Assembly (NCBI GenBank): GCA_015499995.1
Contig: JADNRV010000011.1
Coordinates: 1 to 64,000 of the forward strand
DNA length: 64,000 nt
Reading direction: 5' to 3'
Origin: Flammula alnicola
Lineage: Eukaryota; Basidiomycota; Agaricomycetes; Agaricales; Strophariaceae
The translations under genes and the position numbers were made by a program. How positions within the stretch are numbered: position 1 is the stretch's first letter; each line of letters begins with the position of its first letter. The notes beneath the pieces were generated by a model. That model was not told where the DNA came from. It searched no databases and saw only the letters and a list, made by a program, of their open reading frames with translations. Positions 1 through 11,798 of the stretch are shown one piece after another.

Positions 1-37
1 AACTAAGATTCCTTTTTTTGCTGAGTCATCTCTGAAG

Positions 38-1656
38 CGGAAACAATGCGATTGCCTACGAGATCTCTCAGATCCTTACCACTAGCCAGTCCTCCACCGG
101 GCTCAACTTCATTTACACGCAGTCTCCCTCGACGGATCCTACAAGCACGGCCAACCTCAATGCGGCACGCGTCAACGCATTCTACGTAGTGAACTCGATT
201 CATGATTTGACATATCGGTACGATAGTACGGTCATATTTTGACTCGTTCATTCATGTTCTGAAATTGCGTCATGTAGATATGGCTTTACAGAGGTATGTC
301 TTTGGAGATATATTTTGGGATAGAATTTTCTGAAGAATGGCATCTGTCATGCCCTGTAGGCGTCATACAACTTCCAGCAAAACAACTTCGGAAAGGGAGG
401 TAGTGGCAACGATCGTGTCCTCATCTCTGTACAAGATTTGGCTGGGACAGACAATGCCGATTTCGCAACTCCCGCAGAGTAAGTCCCATCGCCTGCACTC
501 TTCCATTCGGGCTGAGGCTAACCGATTGGTATCATTCATCGCAGTGGTCAGTCTGGCCGCATGAGTAGATCGATTCTCCTTTTACCATAATATGAATATG
601 CTGATTAACTTCGTCATCAGGGATGTTCCTTTGGGACATTACAAGCGTAAATACATGCCCATACGTTTCTTTATTTCCTTGACTTAGGTATTATCTACAG
701 CCTCGACGTGATGGAGCATTGGAAAATGATATCGTCGTCCATGAGAATACCCACGGAATCACGAACCGCATGACAGGTGGAGGAACAGGACGGTGTCTCC
801 AGACGACCGAAGCTGGGGGAATGGGCGAAGGTACGCACTTCCTACTCTGCTTCTCATCCATGAGCCTTATATAATACTAATTTAAAGGATGGTCGGATGC
901 TTTGGCCGAGTGAGTGATCATTTTATTCCCTGCATCGAAAAAATAGATTGCTGACCGTCTGATCGGCATTGCTGTCCTTCTCGATGATTACTTTTGACTC
1001 TCTAAGCTGGACCGAGAAGACTTCCAGCGCTGTTCCTGACTACGTCTTGGGACAATACGTTATTAATGACCCCGCCGGCATCCGCACGCATCCATATTCG
1101 ACTTCCGCGTGAGTCGTTCTCTCATATATCTTCTGTCGTTAATCAGGGTTTAATTCTTACCCTTTTGACAGGACAACAAACCCCTTGCGTTATTCGAGCA
1201 TCGCGTCGTTAAATGAAGTCCATGGTGAGATGTCTTGTGATTATCTTTCCAGGCGATGCTCACAACATGATGACGGATAGACATCGGCGAAGTCTGGGCT
1301 AACATCCTTCACAATGTGTACGCCGTGCTAGTCTCTGCGAAAGGGTGGTCCTCGACTGCCCGTACCAACCCTGACGGAACAGAAGGCAATGTCGTCTTCT
1401 TGCACTTGTTCTTGGATGCGCTTGCGCTTCAGCCCTGCAATCCCACACGTACGTGATACTTGCTGGCTTGTCGAGATATCGAATCTCCTCTGAAATGACA
1501 ATAGTTCCCACCGCTCGAGATGCATGGATTCAGGCCGACGTCAACCGATACGGAGGTGCTAATAAATGCCTTCTTTGGAATGCATTTGCTAGTCGTGGGC
1601 TGGGTACCGGCGCGGCAAGCTATATCGACAGCTCCGCTGTACCATCAGGATGCTAA
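38..1656 (+). CDS. Fungalysin (M36) extracellular metalloprotease, 3' part
   Basis: Secreted zinc endopeptidase of family M36; the start lies before the window. The exons I can read are about 38-217, 278-293, 360-478, 545-564, 621-646, 701-830, 888-909, 1007-1108, 1172-1224, 1281-1448 and 1505-1656, all joined in phase by GT-AG introns. Family landmarks appear in order: [11 protein letters not shown], then RYGFTE across an intron, [16 protein letters not shown], and the zinc site [14 protein letters not shown], where the two His and the Glu of HExxH are present. GGMGEGWSDA follows, with the downstream Glu that completes the zinc ligands. The C-terminal half runs to [12 protein letters not shown] and a stop. 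No frame break is visible. Such proteases feed saprotrophic and pathogenic fungi on external protein. Signal peptide and FTP propeptide would be upstream. Confidence 0.93.
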
Positions 1657-3124
1657 AGAATTATTTATGTCAGATGTACGAAGGTTCATGCTACAATTTT
1701 TGCCGACGGATTTGCGCAATGCATGGAACCCATGTCTTTGCTTTCCTAGGGATTTCCTTTTGATAGTTGAATTTCTATATTTCATGCAGATATCGCCATG
1801 CCCTCTCTCCTGTCTGCGCTTCGTCGATCACCTCCTTCATATCTCTAGAATCCCGCAAGTCAACCTGCACGGTTTGTGTGTTTTCGTATCAGCTTTATGT
1901 CCCTCACGTTCTGCATCGGTATACTGAACGGAGCAAGGCACTGTTGGTGCTCCTTCCGAATCTACCCCAACTGATGACGCCCCAGTACTCTCACCTGGCA
2001 AGCATCAGCGTATCTTGTAGCGCCGCCGTCCTCCGCCGTCCTTCGGTGATGAGCTCGCGCGTCGGCGCTTCAAGCTTCAACGTTCACGTCAACCGGGCTA
2101 CGCACCGAACCGTAACGGCTCTACAGCCCTCCACGGCTATGGTTCGGTGCCGTGCCGCACCGTAAGCCGTAAAAAAGGCATGGTAGACGACGCCGAGCAA
2201 AGACTAAGGGGTAGAAGTCCAGTCTGAGCTCGGCTTCCCCCCAATAAGTAGCTCCAGATATAACACGTTCAGAAGCCCAGTTACAGCTGTTCCCGAAAAT
2301 AAGAAAATAATGTCGCGGACGCGAGAAATTTCCTTTTTTTGCAGATACCAGACCGCACCAGCGCCGCAAGGCTCCACCACATTGTGCATTGTACTCCACT
2401 AATTCGCACTAATTCGGCAATCTAACATGATGAAATTCAGCTTCAGGCTAGCAGAAATTTGGTAAAAATTAGACAAGAGGTTCCAAGACGTCGGACGTGT
2501 TTGCAGGGGTGTCATCAGCCGTTAACGCGTTGCCCAGAACGGAAATTTCTCACGCCTTTCGAAAATAATGATGAGCCTTGAGGCCTGAGGCTTGAGCTGT
2601 GCAAGACATGATGTTTGTCAACCACATGTTTCCCAGAGCCGAAGCTGGCATGCTTTAACCCCAAACCAAGTTCACACCGAACGACATCGACGACATATTC
2701 GAGGATCCTTACCATGATTCTGCTCTGGAATCAAGTCTGGAATGGCACTTCCTGCATCTTTTAATACCATAAAATGCAGTCATATGCCGCCTCGATTTTT
2801 ATCAATACGACAACTTTGGCAAGATCGGTGCACATCCCGACCACCTGCCACTAATCCTTTAATACTTCTGCGCTCTCGACCTGCAGTTGGAACACGAAAG
2901 TGACGAAACGACTCTGTCTGATCATACTTGGGTGGCTCTCATCTGCTTCTTTAGAAGTCAGCACAGAGCCGACATCCGTGGAAGACAAAATATGTTATTT
3001 TGAACGTCAAAACTAGCGAGCATTCATCTCATCCGGCATTCTGGATGAAGCTGGACAGCTCTTAGATTGAAGGCCTTATGTCTCCGGATATATAGTGCTC
3101 TATCCATGGTTCTCCAATTTGGAG
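1657..3124. other. Intergenic region between fungalysin and cerato-platanin
   Basis: About 1.45 kb with no gene I can support. It should hold the fungalysin 3' UTR and the cerato-platanin promoter. Around 2090-2165 there is a GC-rich patch with repeated CCG/CGG words and local inverted similarity (for example CACCGAACCGTAACGGC against GGTGCCGTGCCGCACCG); I could not resolve it into an element. Confidence 0.5.
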
Positions 3125-3131
3125 TATAAAA
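3125..3131 (+). promoter_or_regulatory. TATA box of the cerato-platanin gene
   Basis: TATAAAA sits 78 bp upstream of the ATG at 3209, a spacing normal for a strongly expressed fungal gene with a short 5' UTR. Confidence 0.6.
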
Positions 3132-3208
3132 GGAGACGTACAGTCTCTGAATATCCTCCAACCCACCTCGCCAACTTAAACCAACGAGACACATTAACTC
3201 AACCAACA

Positions 3209-3705
3209 ATGAAGCTCGCTATCATCTTCACGCCTCTAGCTCTTCTCCCGTCTTTCATCTCTGCCCTCAGCACAAGCTACGACCCGGCTTACGACAACGC
3301 TGGCCAATCATTGTCCACGGTCGCATGTTCAAACGGCGCTAATGGCCTCCAGACGCGCGGTTTCACGACGTTCGGCTCCCTGCCCAACTTCGCCCACATC
3401 GGCGGTGCCCCCGCAGTAACGGGCTGGAACTCCCCTGCCTGCGGCACTTGCTGGCAGCTCACGTACAAGAATCCCCAGGGAGTCTCCACGAGCATTAACA
3501 TCACGGCCATCGATGTTGCCACTCCTAATTTCAACATTGCGTTGTCGGCCATGAACCAGTTGACGGGTGGAAACGCAGTCCAACTCGGCAGAGTCACCGT
3601 TACCGCCGTTCAGGTTCCTGCTACCGGCTGCGGATTTAAGTAAGTGTCATTTTAGGATATAGCTAACGATACATATATTGACATTGTTTTGCTATTAGGT
3701 CTTAA
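3209..3705 (+). CDS. Cerato-platanin family small secreted protein
   Basis: Begins MKLAIIFTPLALLPSFIS, a signal peptide of about 18-20 residues, followed by the mature start STSYDPAYDNAGQSLSTVAC. Family features are ACSNGANGL, GFTTFGSLPNF, GWNSPACGTCW and a C-terminal ATGCGFK, giving the four conserved cysteines of the two disulphides. About 144-145 residues, the normal family size. The first exon ends at 3639 before GTAAGT; splicing to 3699 gives Lys-Ser-stop at 3705, while reading through gives a stop directly after Lys at 3641-3643, so the product barely changes. Cerato-platanins are non-catalytic, expansin-like wall and chitin-fragment binding proteins, often abundant and recognised by plants. 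Regulation is probably by the TATA promoter just upstream. Confidence 0.93.
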
Positions 3706-3944
3706 GCTTGATCTGTAATTCGAACCTCGTGTATATCTCAACGGCCATCGGACCCATTTGTTATTCGGACATTAAACACAGAAACTTGTATTACCATGTA
3801 CCTTTCCTTATTTCTATGTAGCTTCCTTGAAGGACGTTCGCGGACGACAAGCTCTACATATTACTATTGACCGTGTATACTATGAGTGTTAGCTTTGAAT
3901 TGATTCCGGTTGTATGTTCTTTCGTTAGCTTCAAGCATCTTGAT

Positions 3945-5580
3945 TCTTTACATATCCACGTCGTAGGAACGGCGAACGCCTCTGGAAAAAACCTGAGTAA
4001 TTCAATTACCTTATGTCTGGAGGCAACAAGGCAATTGTCCTAACTGCGTAATGAACTATTATTGTACGAGTTACCGTATCATTGGAGCACAATTACACCG
4101 AAATAAAGCTCATTCACTACTTAATGTCTAACCCAACGTGTAAAAATCTTTAAAACTTTCGGATAAGATGTGGACGACTCTCATATGGATCCCAATGATC
4201 AGCTACGAAAATGCAGAAGTAAATAAAATCAGCCACCCAGGCGATAAATATTGCTTAAGAAACGACTTGCCTGGAACCTCCCGAATTTCCAGAATTCCTG
4301 AACGCTGGAAATCGACTGCCATTGGATGAGTCGCATTGACAATCTTTCTAAGCGCCCAGAGATCAGGGGAAACTTCAAGAAGGAAGTTAACTTTTCGCAA
4401 ACATGGAAAGTTCTCCGAAAGAAGAGGCACTAATTTATCCCATGGAACGTATTCGATTTCGTCAGGTAGTGAGTTCAGCGGGCTGGCGTAAACGTTCAAA
4501 ATGGATAATTCTTCCAGCCGGTTAGTTATTGGAATTGCCTTCAGAATGTGGAGAAACCAAGGATAGGGACTCGATACCACGTCAGGTTCAAGATGGACGA
4601 GTCTGCCCCAGTAGTTTATTTGTAGGCGGATTTGGAGATGTCGAAGGGCGAAGAGACAACCAATGTCGAAGAAGTACATTGTGTCAGGATGACCTGTCTC
4701 TATTTCTTCTTCCGTCCATCGAGCGCCTGCACAGAATCAGTTGAACTTTTGTTGGGCTGCTGTAAAGTCAAGTACTCACAGACAGAAGAGGGGTTCAGCT
4801 TCAAGACCTCCAAAGTATTCGAGCATGCTCGTAAAAATTGCTCTGCGAGTCCGTGTGCAACGACGGGCATTTCCACGAAATTGAGGTACAACCGGCGTAC
4901 ATGCGATACGTCTAGGATGGTGGAAGACAAGAGGGTGTCGAAAAACTTGCGGGGGTTCCAAGAAGGGTTCGCCAGGTGCAGAGATATAAGTTTTGTTGAT
5001 TGTGCTGGGTCGGCATGGGCATGATCTTTCGGAGACCTGATTGCACAAGAATCGAGCAAGTTGCTATACGACAAGTGATTGAAAGAGGCACCGCAAGGAA
5101 TTAGTTCAAAAGGCATGTTACCGAGCTCAACTTGCATGAGCGAGGGCAGTCGGAGGACGTTTCGAATAGGCACAAGGAAGATAGGGGGAAACTGTCGGCT
5201 TTTGGCTTCGATGGCAAAGGCGGTAAGTCGATGAAATAAGGGAAGAATCAGAGTCAAGCGACAATCATCGCGGGCGGATTTATGACCCAGACCCCCTATG
5301 ATTTTTAGGGATTTGACATATCGCGCAATGCGAGGAGAGGACTCTATCAAAGCCAAAAGTTTCTGGGTCGAGGGAATAGGGAGTAACTTGCGACCTCCGT
5401 CTGCATCAACAACCACTGCGACAGAAGAAAAGAGTTCCTTCTGACATGCTGGAGTGAATGACCGGCAGATGAGTGAGCAGGTCCTTAGAGCGCCAACGTC
5501 CTCCCAAAGGTAACCCAGAATTTCATCAATGAGTTCCTGGGATAACGTTGCCATTGTCCTCGTCACTAGCGGGGTGGAAG
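3945..5580. repeat. Segmental duplication, copy 1 (F-box gene and 3' flank)
   Basis: This block, including non-coding 3' flank (for example GTCTGGAGGCAACAAGGCAA near 4016), recurs at about 40270-41458 and continues at 47792-48275, where it is split by a retrotransposon. Similarity outside the coding exons shows DNA-level duplication rather than retroposition. Confidence 0.85.
4203..5554 (-). CDS. F-box protein, copy 1 (apparently intact)
   Basis: Two exons on the minus strand: 5554-4780 and 4726-4203, with a phase-1 intron (GTGAGTACTTG ... TGTGCAG), about 432 residues. The start MATLSQELIDEILGYLWED opens an N-terminal F-box-like motif (LxQELIDEILGYL ... LRTCSLICRSFTPACQ), followed by a leucine-rich tail without a named fold, as in the large Agaricomycete F-box families. 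F-box proteins bind Skp1 and recruit substrates to SCF ubiquitin ligases; the substrate is unknown. I chose the ATG at 5554 because the F-box begins there; an upstream ATG at 5746 adds only low-complexity sequence. Copies 2 (split by a retroelement) and 3 (fragment) lie at 40-48 kb and 60 kb. Confidence 0.8.
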
Positions 5581-6067
5581 CTGGTGGATTGAAGAAACAC
5601 AACAGCGTGCGGCCTTTGCCGGATATGATTGAATCTCCGCTGTCGCGTACAACATCTTCCGTCGTCGTCGTTGCAGCAGCAGCAGTACTTTTCTTCTTCT
5701 CAATCTGGCCATTACCATACCTACAAACAGCGCTCCTGGTTACCATACCCAGGCAGGCGCCCCTACCATTATGGATCTGGCGGATCTCGGACCCGCGTCT
5801 CGCGATTCCAGACTCGACGAGAGCTCGTTCATGGTAGAGTCAGGGCTGGTGGGAGACTTTCGAGGTCGTTAGACGCATACTTGTAATTAATAGGTATACT
5901 TATGATTTATTACCCACTTTCTTGATGGGCAGTCGGCGTTGTCATTGATATATCCTCTCGCGTTTCTATAGCCGTACTTGCATAAATCTTGTGGTTTGTA
6001 CAGTCTCCACAAATATTTACAAGAGAACATTTCGTCAATCGCAGTCTGGTATCGTTTTCTCTTACGT

Positions 6068-7215
6068 CTAAGCCCCATTGGCATCTTTGTGAACTTGCTC
6101 CGCCTCCAATGCCACGATGAACTTTTGGCCTAGCTGCCCTGCGACCTCTCCAATTTTCTTGCACTCTTCGAGGTAAGCTTTGGAAAAGACGCCGTAAAGC
6201 GAATCGGCGGGCCTCGCACGAGGGAAATACGCCTCGTTCGCGAAAAAAGCATCCACAAGCAAAGGGATTTGATTTTCTGTGAAATCGAATTCCTTGACTT
6301 GGTTGAAATCGAGGACCCAAACACGGGGCTCTCGGCGCTCGCGACGGTTAGGAACAGGACTAGTAATATTCGCACCAAGGACAACCTCGATGTCCCGCGC
6401 GTCGTTTCTGGCGGTCATGTGGAGTTGTGCCAGCATGCGTCCCATCTCTCCCGAGAGCAGCACAGTGTTGAGACCAAGCTGTTCCGCACGCCCACGAGTC
6501 AAGGGGAAGTTGTAGGTGTCGAAGAATCTCTGAGGGGCAGCTCGATTGGCATCCGGTTCGGGACGTCCGAGAAGGAGACGGGCCAGATGATGTCCTCGGC
6601 GAACGAGGCCAGGAGCTCTCTCATTCAGGTTAGGGGGACAGAAAAGATCAATAAGCTTCGCCTTCAGGGTTGACGGCAAGGGGTAGACGCGAGTCATGGA
6701 GTAGGCGCCGGTCCTGACAGCATCACCTGCTGGAAAAACAAAGGCGGGATCGTCCCAGAACTCAACATCATCGGGGCCGTAGAAGTCGATAGGAGTGGGG
6801 GACAAAATGGTATTGCCAGATGCTTGAAGAGCCTCGCTGATAAGTTTCATCTGTCGATATTCTTCGGCCAGTATGGCGCAGTTCTCAGCAGAGCGACATT
6901 TCTTGTATACTTCAGGAGTCTGATACATGTTTCAGTAAGAGGACCCTTGGTGGCGCGCTCAACACGTACTGCCGTATTCATGTAGATAGTCGCAAAGGTG
7001 CCGCTCCCGATCCTGATACACTCGATGGGGCAGTTGTTGGCCCCCGACCCACTTGCGCCATCCGGCTCCCCGTCTCGTCGTGGCAGCGCCGACCTGTCCG
7101 TCGTCAGGACCAGCGACGAGATGTCCCCATAATTGTATTGTGAAAGGTCAGGTTTTCCAGATCTCCCAGACATCGTGGAGGAAGAGTTCAGACTTTGAAG
7201 AAACGCGTCCAGCAT
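6068..7215 (-). CDS. DUF3669-type fungal protein
   Basis: Two exons, 7215-6970 and 6919-6068, with a 50-nt intron beginning GTACGTG, containing CTTACTGAAAC before CAG; 365 residues. The N-terminal part has IGSGTFATIY, a glycine-rich loop. The C-terminal half carries KLIDLFCP, LVRRGHHLARLLLGR, NFPLTRGRAEQLGL, LAQLHMTARNDARDIEVVLG and VWVLDFNQVK, a pattern I associate with fungal DUF3669 ('zinc-finger protein-like') and with protein-kinase-like folds. No catalytic role is established. A second copy of most of the gene lies at 56414-57400 and a scrap at about 40135-40195, so this locus has been duplicated. The reading frame is clean. Confidence 0.75.
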
Positions 7216-7594
7216 AATTTCTGCTTGATTAGGTAATACTTACACAACTTGCTAACTGACTCGACTCATGGACTCAGCAGATAAGCACTTAGCAATCGAA
7301 AGTAAACATTACATAAACATTTATTTCGAATCACGAATTGGCAAATCATCCAAGATTCTTTGTCTCATCCCCTCAGCTCTGTATCTCGTTATACTGTACT
7401 ATTTCGACCGATCGTTCACGTCACGCATCACAGGGGGTCGTGATCAGATCAAAAGCTCGCTTTGATCCGGGTCTATGTAAGCGTAGATTAGATTAGATTA
7501 CGCACGCCGCGTTCCCCTTTCTTATTGCAACGCGGCGCGTTTCCTTTGTCTCGAGCTCATATATTAGCGTAGCCTCTCGCCTTCTCTCTTTCTT

Positions 7595-7685
7595 CGTGTT
7601 CTCATATTTTCTATCTCACATAGCTCGATAGGTCAGATTTTTTCTCCCGTGTTCTCATATTTTCTATCTCACATAGCTCGATAGG
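7595..7685. repeat. Direct repeat, 38 bp twice, 53-bp period
   Basis: CGTGTTCTCATATTTTCTAT and the following 18 bases occur at 7595-7632 and again at 7648-7685 in the leader of the DIRS-type element, upstream of gag. Possibly part of its terminal or promoter structure. Confidence 0.8.
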
Positions 7686-7792
7686 CTCTGCCTCAGAGCA
7701 TTTTTATTCTCTCCAAAATATCATTTGGTCGTGCAGGTTTACCCTCCCGTTCCAGGGATATTAGAGGCTGTTTTACGTCGAGAACACCGTCA

Positions 7793-8956
7793 GTGGCCCC
7801 ACACCCATCTCCCTCTCATTCTCCGAGTGTCGCGCTGGATTTAACCTCCCATCAATCTCCTCCAACCCCGGATCAGGAATTCTCCTCTCGCGCTGCTGCC
7901 CGTCGAGAACTCTTTGATTCCTCTTTCACGCCACCCGCTGCCACTATGCCGTCTGAATCCCCAGCTGGTCCCTCTCAACTGCCGCCGCTGCATTCCGCGC
8001 CGTCCGTTCAACCCGTGCAACCCCCCGCACCACCAGTTATTCCGGGCGGTCAAACGATGCCGGCGCCTCCTGCGCCTGTGTCTTTCACGGCGGACGAAGT
8101 CGCAGCTTTGTTCACAATATTCATGAATGCCGGCGGGCAGAATAATGGGTCGGCGCCTACAGCCTTGTCGCGCTTTCCTGTCCCAACTCCAGCTACAGCG
8201 GCTCCCCTCCAACCCCCTCCTTTTGTTGGTCTGGCACCAACTGCCGCCCCCCAATCCTCCGCCGGTACGTCCCTTTTCGATCGTTTCCCCAAGATAGAGG
8301 CAAGCGTCATCCTGGAGATCACCCGGCACGAGTTGCGTCCCATGGATCTCTATAAACTCGACCCCTCAGCGCAGGACAAGAATTTGGAGAGACGCGCGAA
8401 CCTCGAATTCGAGGGTGGGCAGCTTACTGCCGTTCCTCACACTGGCTCCCTCAAAGACTTCCCTAATCTGTCATCGGTCGTCGAACCCATGCTCCTTTAT
8501 TTCGACATCCTCACTACCTATGCAGCCACTTGCAGAGGCGACATGGCTGCAACGCTCGCGATTGCTCGCGGGAGCTATTTTTACATCTCGCACCTGTCGG
8601 CGCTTAACCGCCAGTACCTCTGGCCCGCAGTACTCGCATACCACAAGGACTTCTTCCTCGTTCGTCGCCGGGAGATGGCGAATGGGATTTATTCTGGTTG
8701 GCTCACCAGGGATGCTGAGCTCATGTCGGAGCACCTTTTTGGGCAGTCGCGTCCCCAGTCCCAGTCGTCGAAATCTGCGTGCACGGGCAACTCCTCGAGC
8801 GCTTCCAAAGCGCCCGTTTCCGCATCATCCCAGACTTGTTGGCCTTTCAACAAGGGTACCTGCACCACAACCCCTTGCCCTCAAGGCCGCATCCACAAGT
8901 GCCAGAAATGCGACGCGCAGGGCCACAGGGCATCTACCTGCACCAAGACAACCTGA
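7793..8956 (+). CDS. Gag-like protein of the DIRS element
   Basis: Open frame of about 387 codons; the first in-frame ATG is at 7946, so the 5' limit is uncertain and an upstream exon is possible (a CAG acceptor-like site lies near 7736). The N-terminal 150 residues are proline-, serine- and alanine-rich. The C-terminus has a cysteine/histidine cluster, CWPFNKGTCTTTPCP then HKCQKCDAQGHRASTC, the last matching a CCHC zinc knuckle. It presumably packages the element RNA. The stop at 8956 precedes the RT frame. Confidence 0.7.
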   Translation: MAPHPSPSHSPSVALDLTSHQSPPTPDQEFSSRAAARRELFDSSFTPPAATMPSESPAGPSQLPPLHSAPSVQPVQPPAPPVIPGGQTMPAPPAPVSFTADEVAALFTIFMNAGGQNNGSAPTALSRFPVPTPATAAPLQPPPFVGLAPTAAPQSSAGTSLFDRFPKIEASVILEITRHELRPMDLYKLDPSAQDKNLERRANLEFEGGQLTAVPHTGSLKDFPNLSSVVEPMLLYFDILTTYAATCRGDMAATLAIARGSYFYISHLSALNRQYLWPAVLAYHKDFFLVRRREMANGIYSGWLTRDAELMSEHLFGQSRPQSQSSKSACTGNSSSASKAPVSASSQTCWPFNKGTCTTTPCPQGRIHKCQKCDAQGHRASTCTKTT

Positions 8957-9004
8957 GGCTCCGGCAGAGCGAGCTCTCCAGCGCTCGCATCGCCAGTAGC
9001 TCGC

Positions 9005-11023
9005 TTGCGCCAGCTGCCCACCTCGGTTCGTCCTGTCCCCTCGGCTTTTTCCTCCTCGTCTTTTCTACTCCCCAACGCGCATCTTTTTCCACCCTCTACT
9101 ATCCTTCCCCCTCTACGCCCCAATACCGAACCCCGTTGTAATGAACCTATCCCCAATATTGCTTCCATTAGCCCTACAGTTTATTCACCACTAGTTCCCG
9201 AGGCCTGGGCACACTTCTTAGCCGATTACCCAGACTCTCGCCTTGTATCCTCCTTAATTCAAATTATTTCTTTTGGTGCAAATATTGGCTACGAGGGTCC
9301 TGATATTATTCGCCCCTCCCGGAACCTGAAGTCCACCCAAGAATTCCCCGATTTCGTCGATTCTGCAATTCAGCAGTTAGTCGCTAATAAGCAGGTGCAC
9401 GGCCCCTTTTCAAAGCCGCCTCTTAATCCTTTTCGTTGCTCGCCCATTGGTGTTGTTTCGCGCAAGCGAAACCCCAACAAGCTTTGACTTATTAACCACC
9501 TGTCATGGCCTCGCGGGACGTCTGTTAACGACGGTATTCCGGATTCCGAGGCTTTTATTGCGTATGACATGTTTGAACGCGCGATCGACAATCTGATCTT
9601 ATCGGGGAAAGGTTCCTTGATGGCGAAGCTAGACCTAAAGGAAGCCTTTCATCATATTCCTATTCGGGAAAACGATTGGCGCCAGACAGGTCTATTTTGG
9701 GATCAGCAGTTCTACTACTGCATAGTTCTTACTTTCGGGCTTCGTTCTGCCCCCTACATTTTTAACCTGTTCACCGAGGCTCTCCACTGGATCATCGAGT
9801 GGCATATCCCAGCCCATCTTCGCCATTATCTTGACGATTTCTTCCTCATATTCCCAAAAAATTCTCAACCTCTCATCTGCAACGCAGTGGTGGAATGGGT
9901 CATGGGATTGGGTCGGGCACTGGGTCTCCAGTTCCAGGACACCAAGACGGTCTGGCCATGCACGAACATCGAGTTCCTGGGGTTAGAACTCGACTCGGCC
10001 GCCATGGAAGCACGTCTGCCGCCCGACAAGCTGGTATACCTCCAGGAACTCCTCGGGCACTGGTCGTCATTGCGGACCGCCACTCTGCATGATGTACAGG
10101 AACTCGCTGGCTTTCTGCAATTTACTGCTCAGGTTATTCCCTGCGCCAGATCCTTCCTGCGGCGGATTTTCGACTTCATGTCGAAATTCCAGTCTCCCTT
10201 TACTCGGCTTCATATCTCCTCTGGTGTCCGTGCCGACTTGCGGTGGTGGTCTACATTCAGCAGCACGTGGAATGGCATCCGCCTTATCACGCCCTCACGC
10301 CCCGTAATTCACATTTACACAGACGCGAGTGGAGTTAAAGGTATTGGCGGCATATTCGGGTCGCAGTGGTACGCAGCCCGAGTTCCTCGACGCTATCGCA
10401 CACGCGACATCCAATTCAAGGAAGCGTTCATGATTCTGCAGGCCATTCTTCGCTGGGGCGATGAATGGACGGATCATCATGTCCATTTTTTCTGCGATAA
10501 CCAGAACGTCGTCTCCTGGCTGACGACGGGCACATGTCGCGCTAAACATTCCATGCCCGTTGTTCGCCTGGTCTTCATGATGGCGGCTTGCCTCAATTTC
10601 TCTTTTTCAATTTCTTGGATCCCTTCTGAAGAGAACACGCTTGCTGACGCTGCCTCTCGTTTCCAGTACAGCAGGCTTTTCAGCCTCGCACCTTACCTCT
10701 CACAAATCCTGTGCTCGCAGACGAAGTCCCACCTGTCTGGTATGAGACGCACTCTCACCTCTCACGACGTGTCGCATTCTACCTCTGGCATGGTCTCGCA
10801 TCCAGCACTCGAAAAACCTACACCACTGGGCAGAAATCCTACATCGACTTCGTGTGCGCGCGCCCCAGCCTCCTCGTCTCCCCAGGTCAATACCTCCCCG
10901 CCACAAATCTCGGAATTATGGAATGGGTCGCATCACTGGGTGATCGGCACCTCCAGCCCAAAACAATTAAGGGCTACCTCTCCAGCGTTCGTTCCCTTCA
11001 TGTCGACGCAGGAATCAGTTTGA
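9005..11023 (+). pseudogene. Reverse transcriptase-RNase H of the DIRS element, with an internal stop
   Basis: RT blocks in order: AKLDLKEAFHHIPI, LTFGLRSAPYIFN, and the catalytic box YLDDFFLIF. The RNase H domain follows with IYTDASG, FKEAFMILQ, CDNQNVVSW and ENTLADAASR, giving the D-E-D-D set. A TGA at 9485-9487 falls in the same frame between KRNPNK-L and LINHLS, a position where related elements have Arg; CGA to TGA is a simple C-to-T transition. The true start is unclear: the open stretch begins with a non-ATG codon. It overlaps the recombinase frame at the 3' end, as is usual in this order. Confidence 0.85.
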
Positions 11024-11798
11024 GGGATGCGAATCAGCCACCGTTCAGCGCCTCATCCGAGGTATTAAGCGCTACTACGGTGAGAAAGAACGGAATCCAA
11101 AACTCCCTATCACCCTTTCCATCCTCCAACAGCTCGCCGCAATCCCCTGTGACCTCAACTTGCGAGATAATGCCAATTTCGATGCGGCCATCAAGCTGGC
11201 GTGGGCGGGATTCCTCCGAACTGGAGAATTTACGGTCCAGAATGGCAAGAAGTTCGACTCCTGCGAAAATCTAAGCCGTTCGTCTGTTCAATTCATCCCC
11301 AACATAACTAACCCCAGCCACGTTCGTCTCACCCTCCCTGCCTCCAAGACGGACCCTTTTCGCAAAGGCGTCTCTATTTTAATCGCACGCGCGCCCGCTG
11401 AATCGGACTCTACGTGCGCGGTTATGGCACTCCGCAACTTATTCCTTCGGGACCCCCAACCTCCCTCAGCCCCTCTCTTCTGTGACAGCACCGGAGCTGC
11501 CCTAGGTCGGCTCTCTTTTATTTCGTTACTCAAGTCACGCCTGTCGCAGCTGGGTCTCGATCAAACTAAATACTCTGGCCACAGTTTCCGGCGCGGCGCT
11601 GCCACCTCCGCTGCCTCTGTGGGCTATTCAGACTATGAGATCCAGCTCTTGGGTCGCTGGAGAAGCGATGCATACAAGCTATACTTAGACATCCCCGCAG
11701 ACCGGCTGCTTCACCTTTCATCCCTCCTTCACTTGGCCGTTGCTCCTGCTCCAGTTCCCGAACCTCCGGCTCTCCCTTTCGCGCCCGGTTTGGCTTGA
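10711..11798 (+). pseudogene. Tyrosine recombinase of the DIRS element, frameshifted
   Basis: The N-terminal core-binding part (TRKTYTTGQKSYIDFV ... TIKGYLSSVRSLHVDAGIS) is in one frame. The catalytic part (RDNANFDAAIKLAWAGFLRTGEF ... GHSFRRGAATSAA ... DAYKLYLD) is in another. The change of frame falls near 11015-11022, at a run of three T where one more T would join the frames. Catalytic Arg (LRTGEF), His-x-x-Arg (HSFR) and Tyr (YKLYL) are all present. This enzyme inserts the circular cDNA in DIRS elements. Confidence 0.85.

Noticed and set aside
1880..2400. Possible MITE with GC-rich inverted words after the fungalysin gene
   Set aside because: I could not define matching ends or a target duplication.
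3289..3597. Long open frames on the minus strand across the cerato-platanin gene
   Set aside because: Codon shadows of a well-supported secreted protein; no motif and no splice or start logic of their own.
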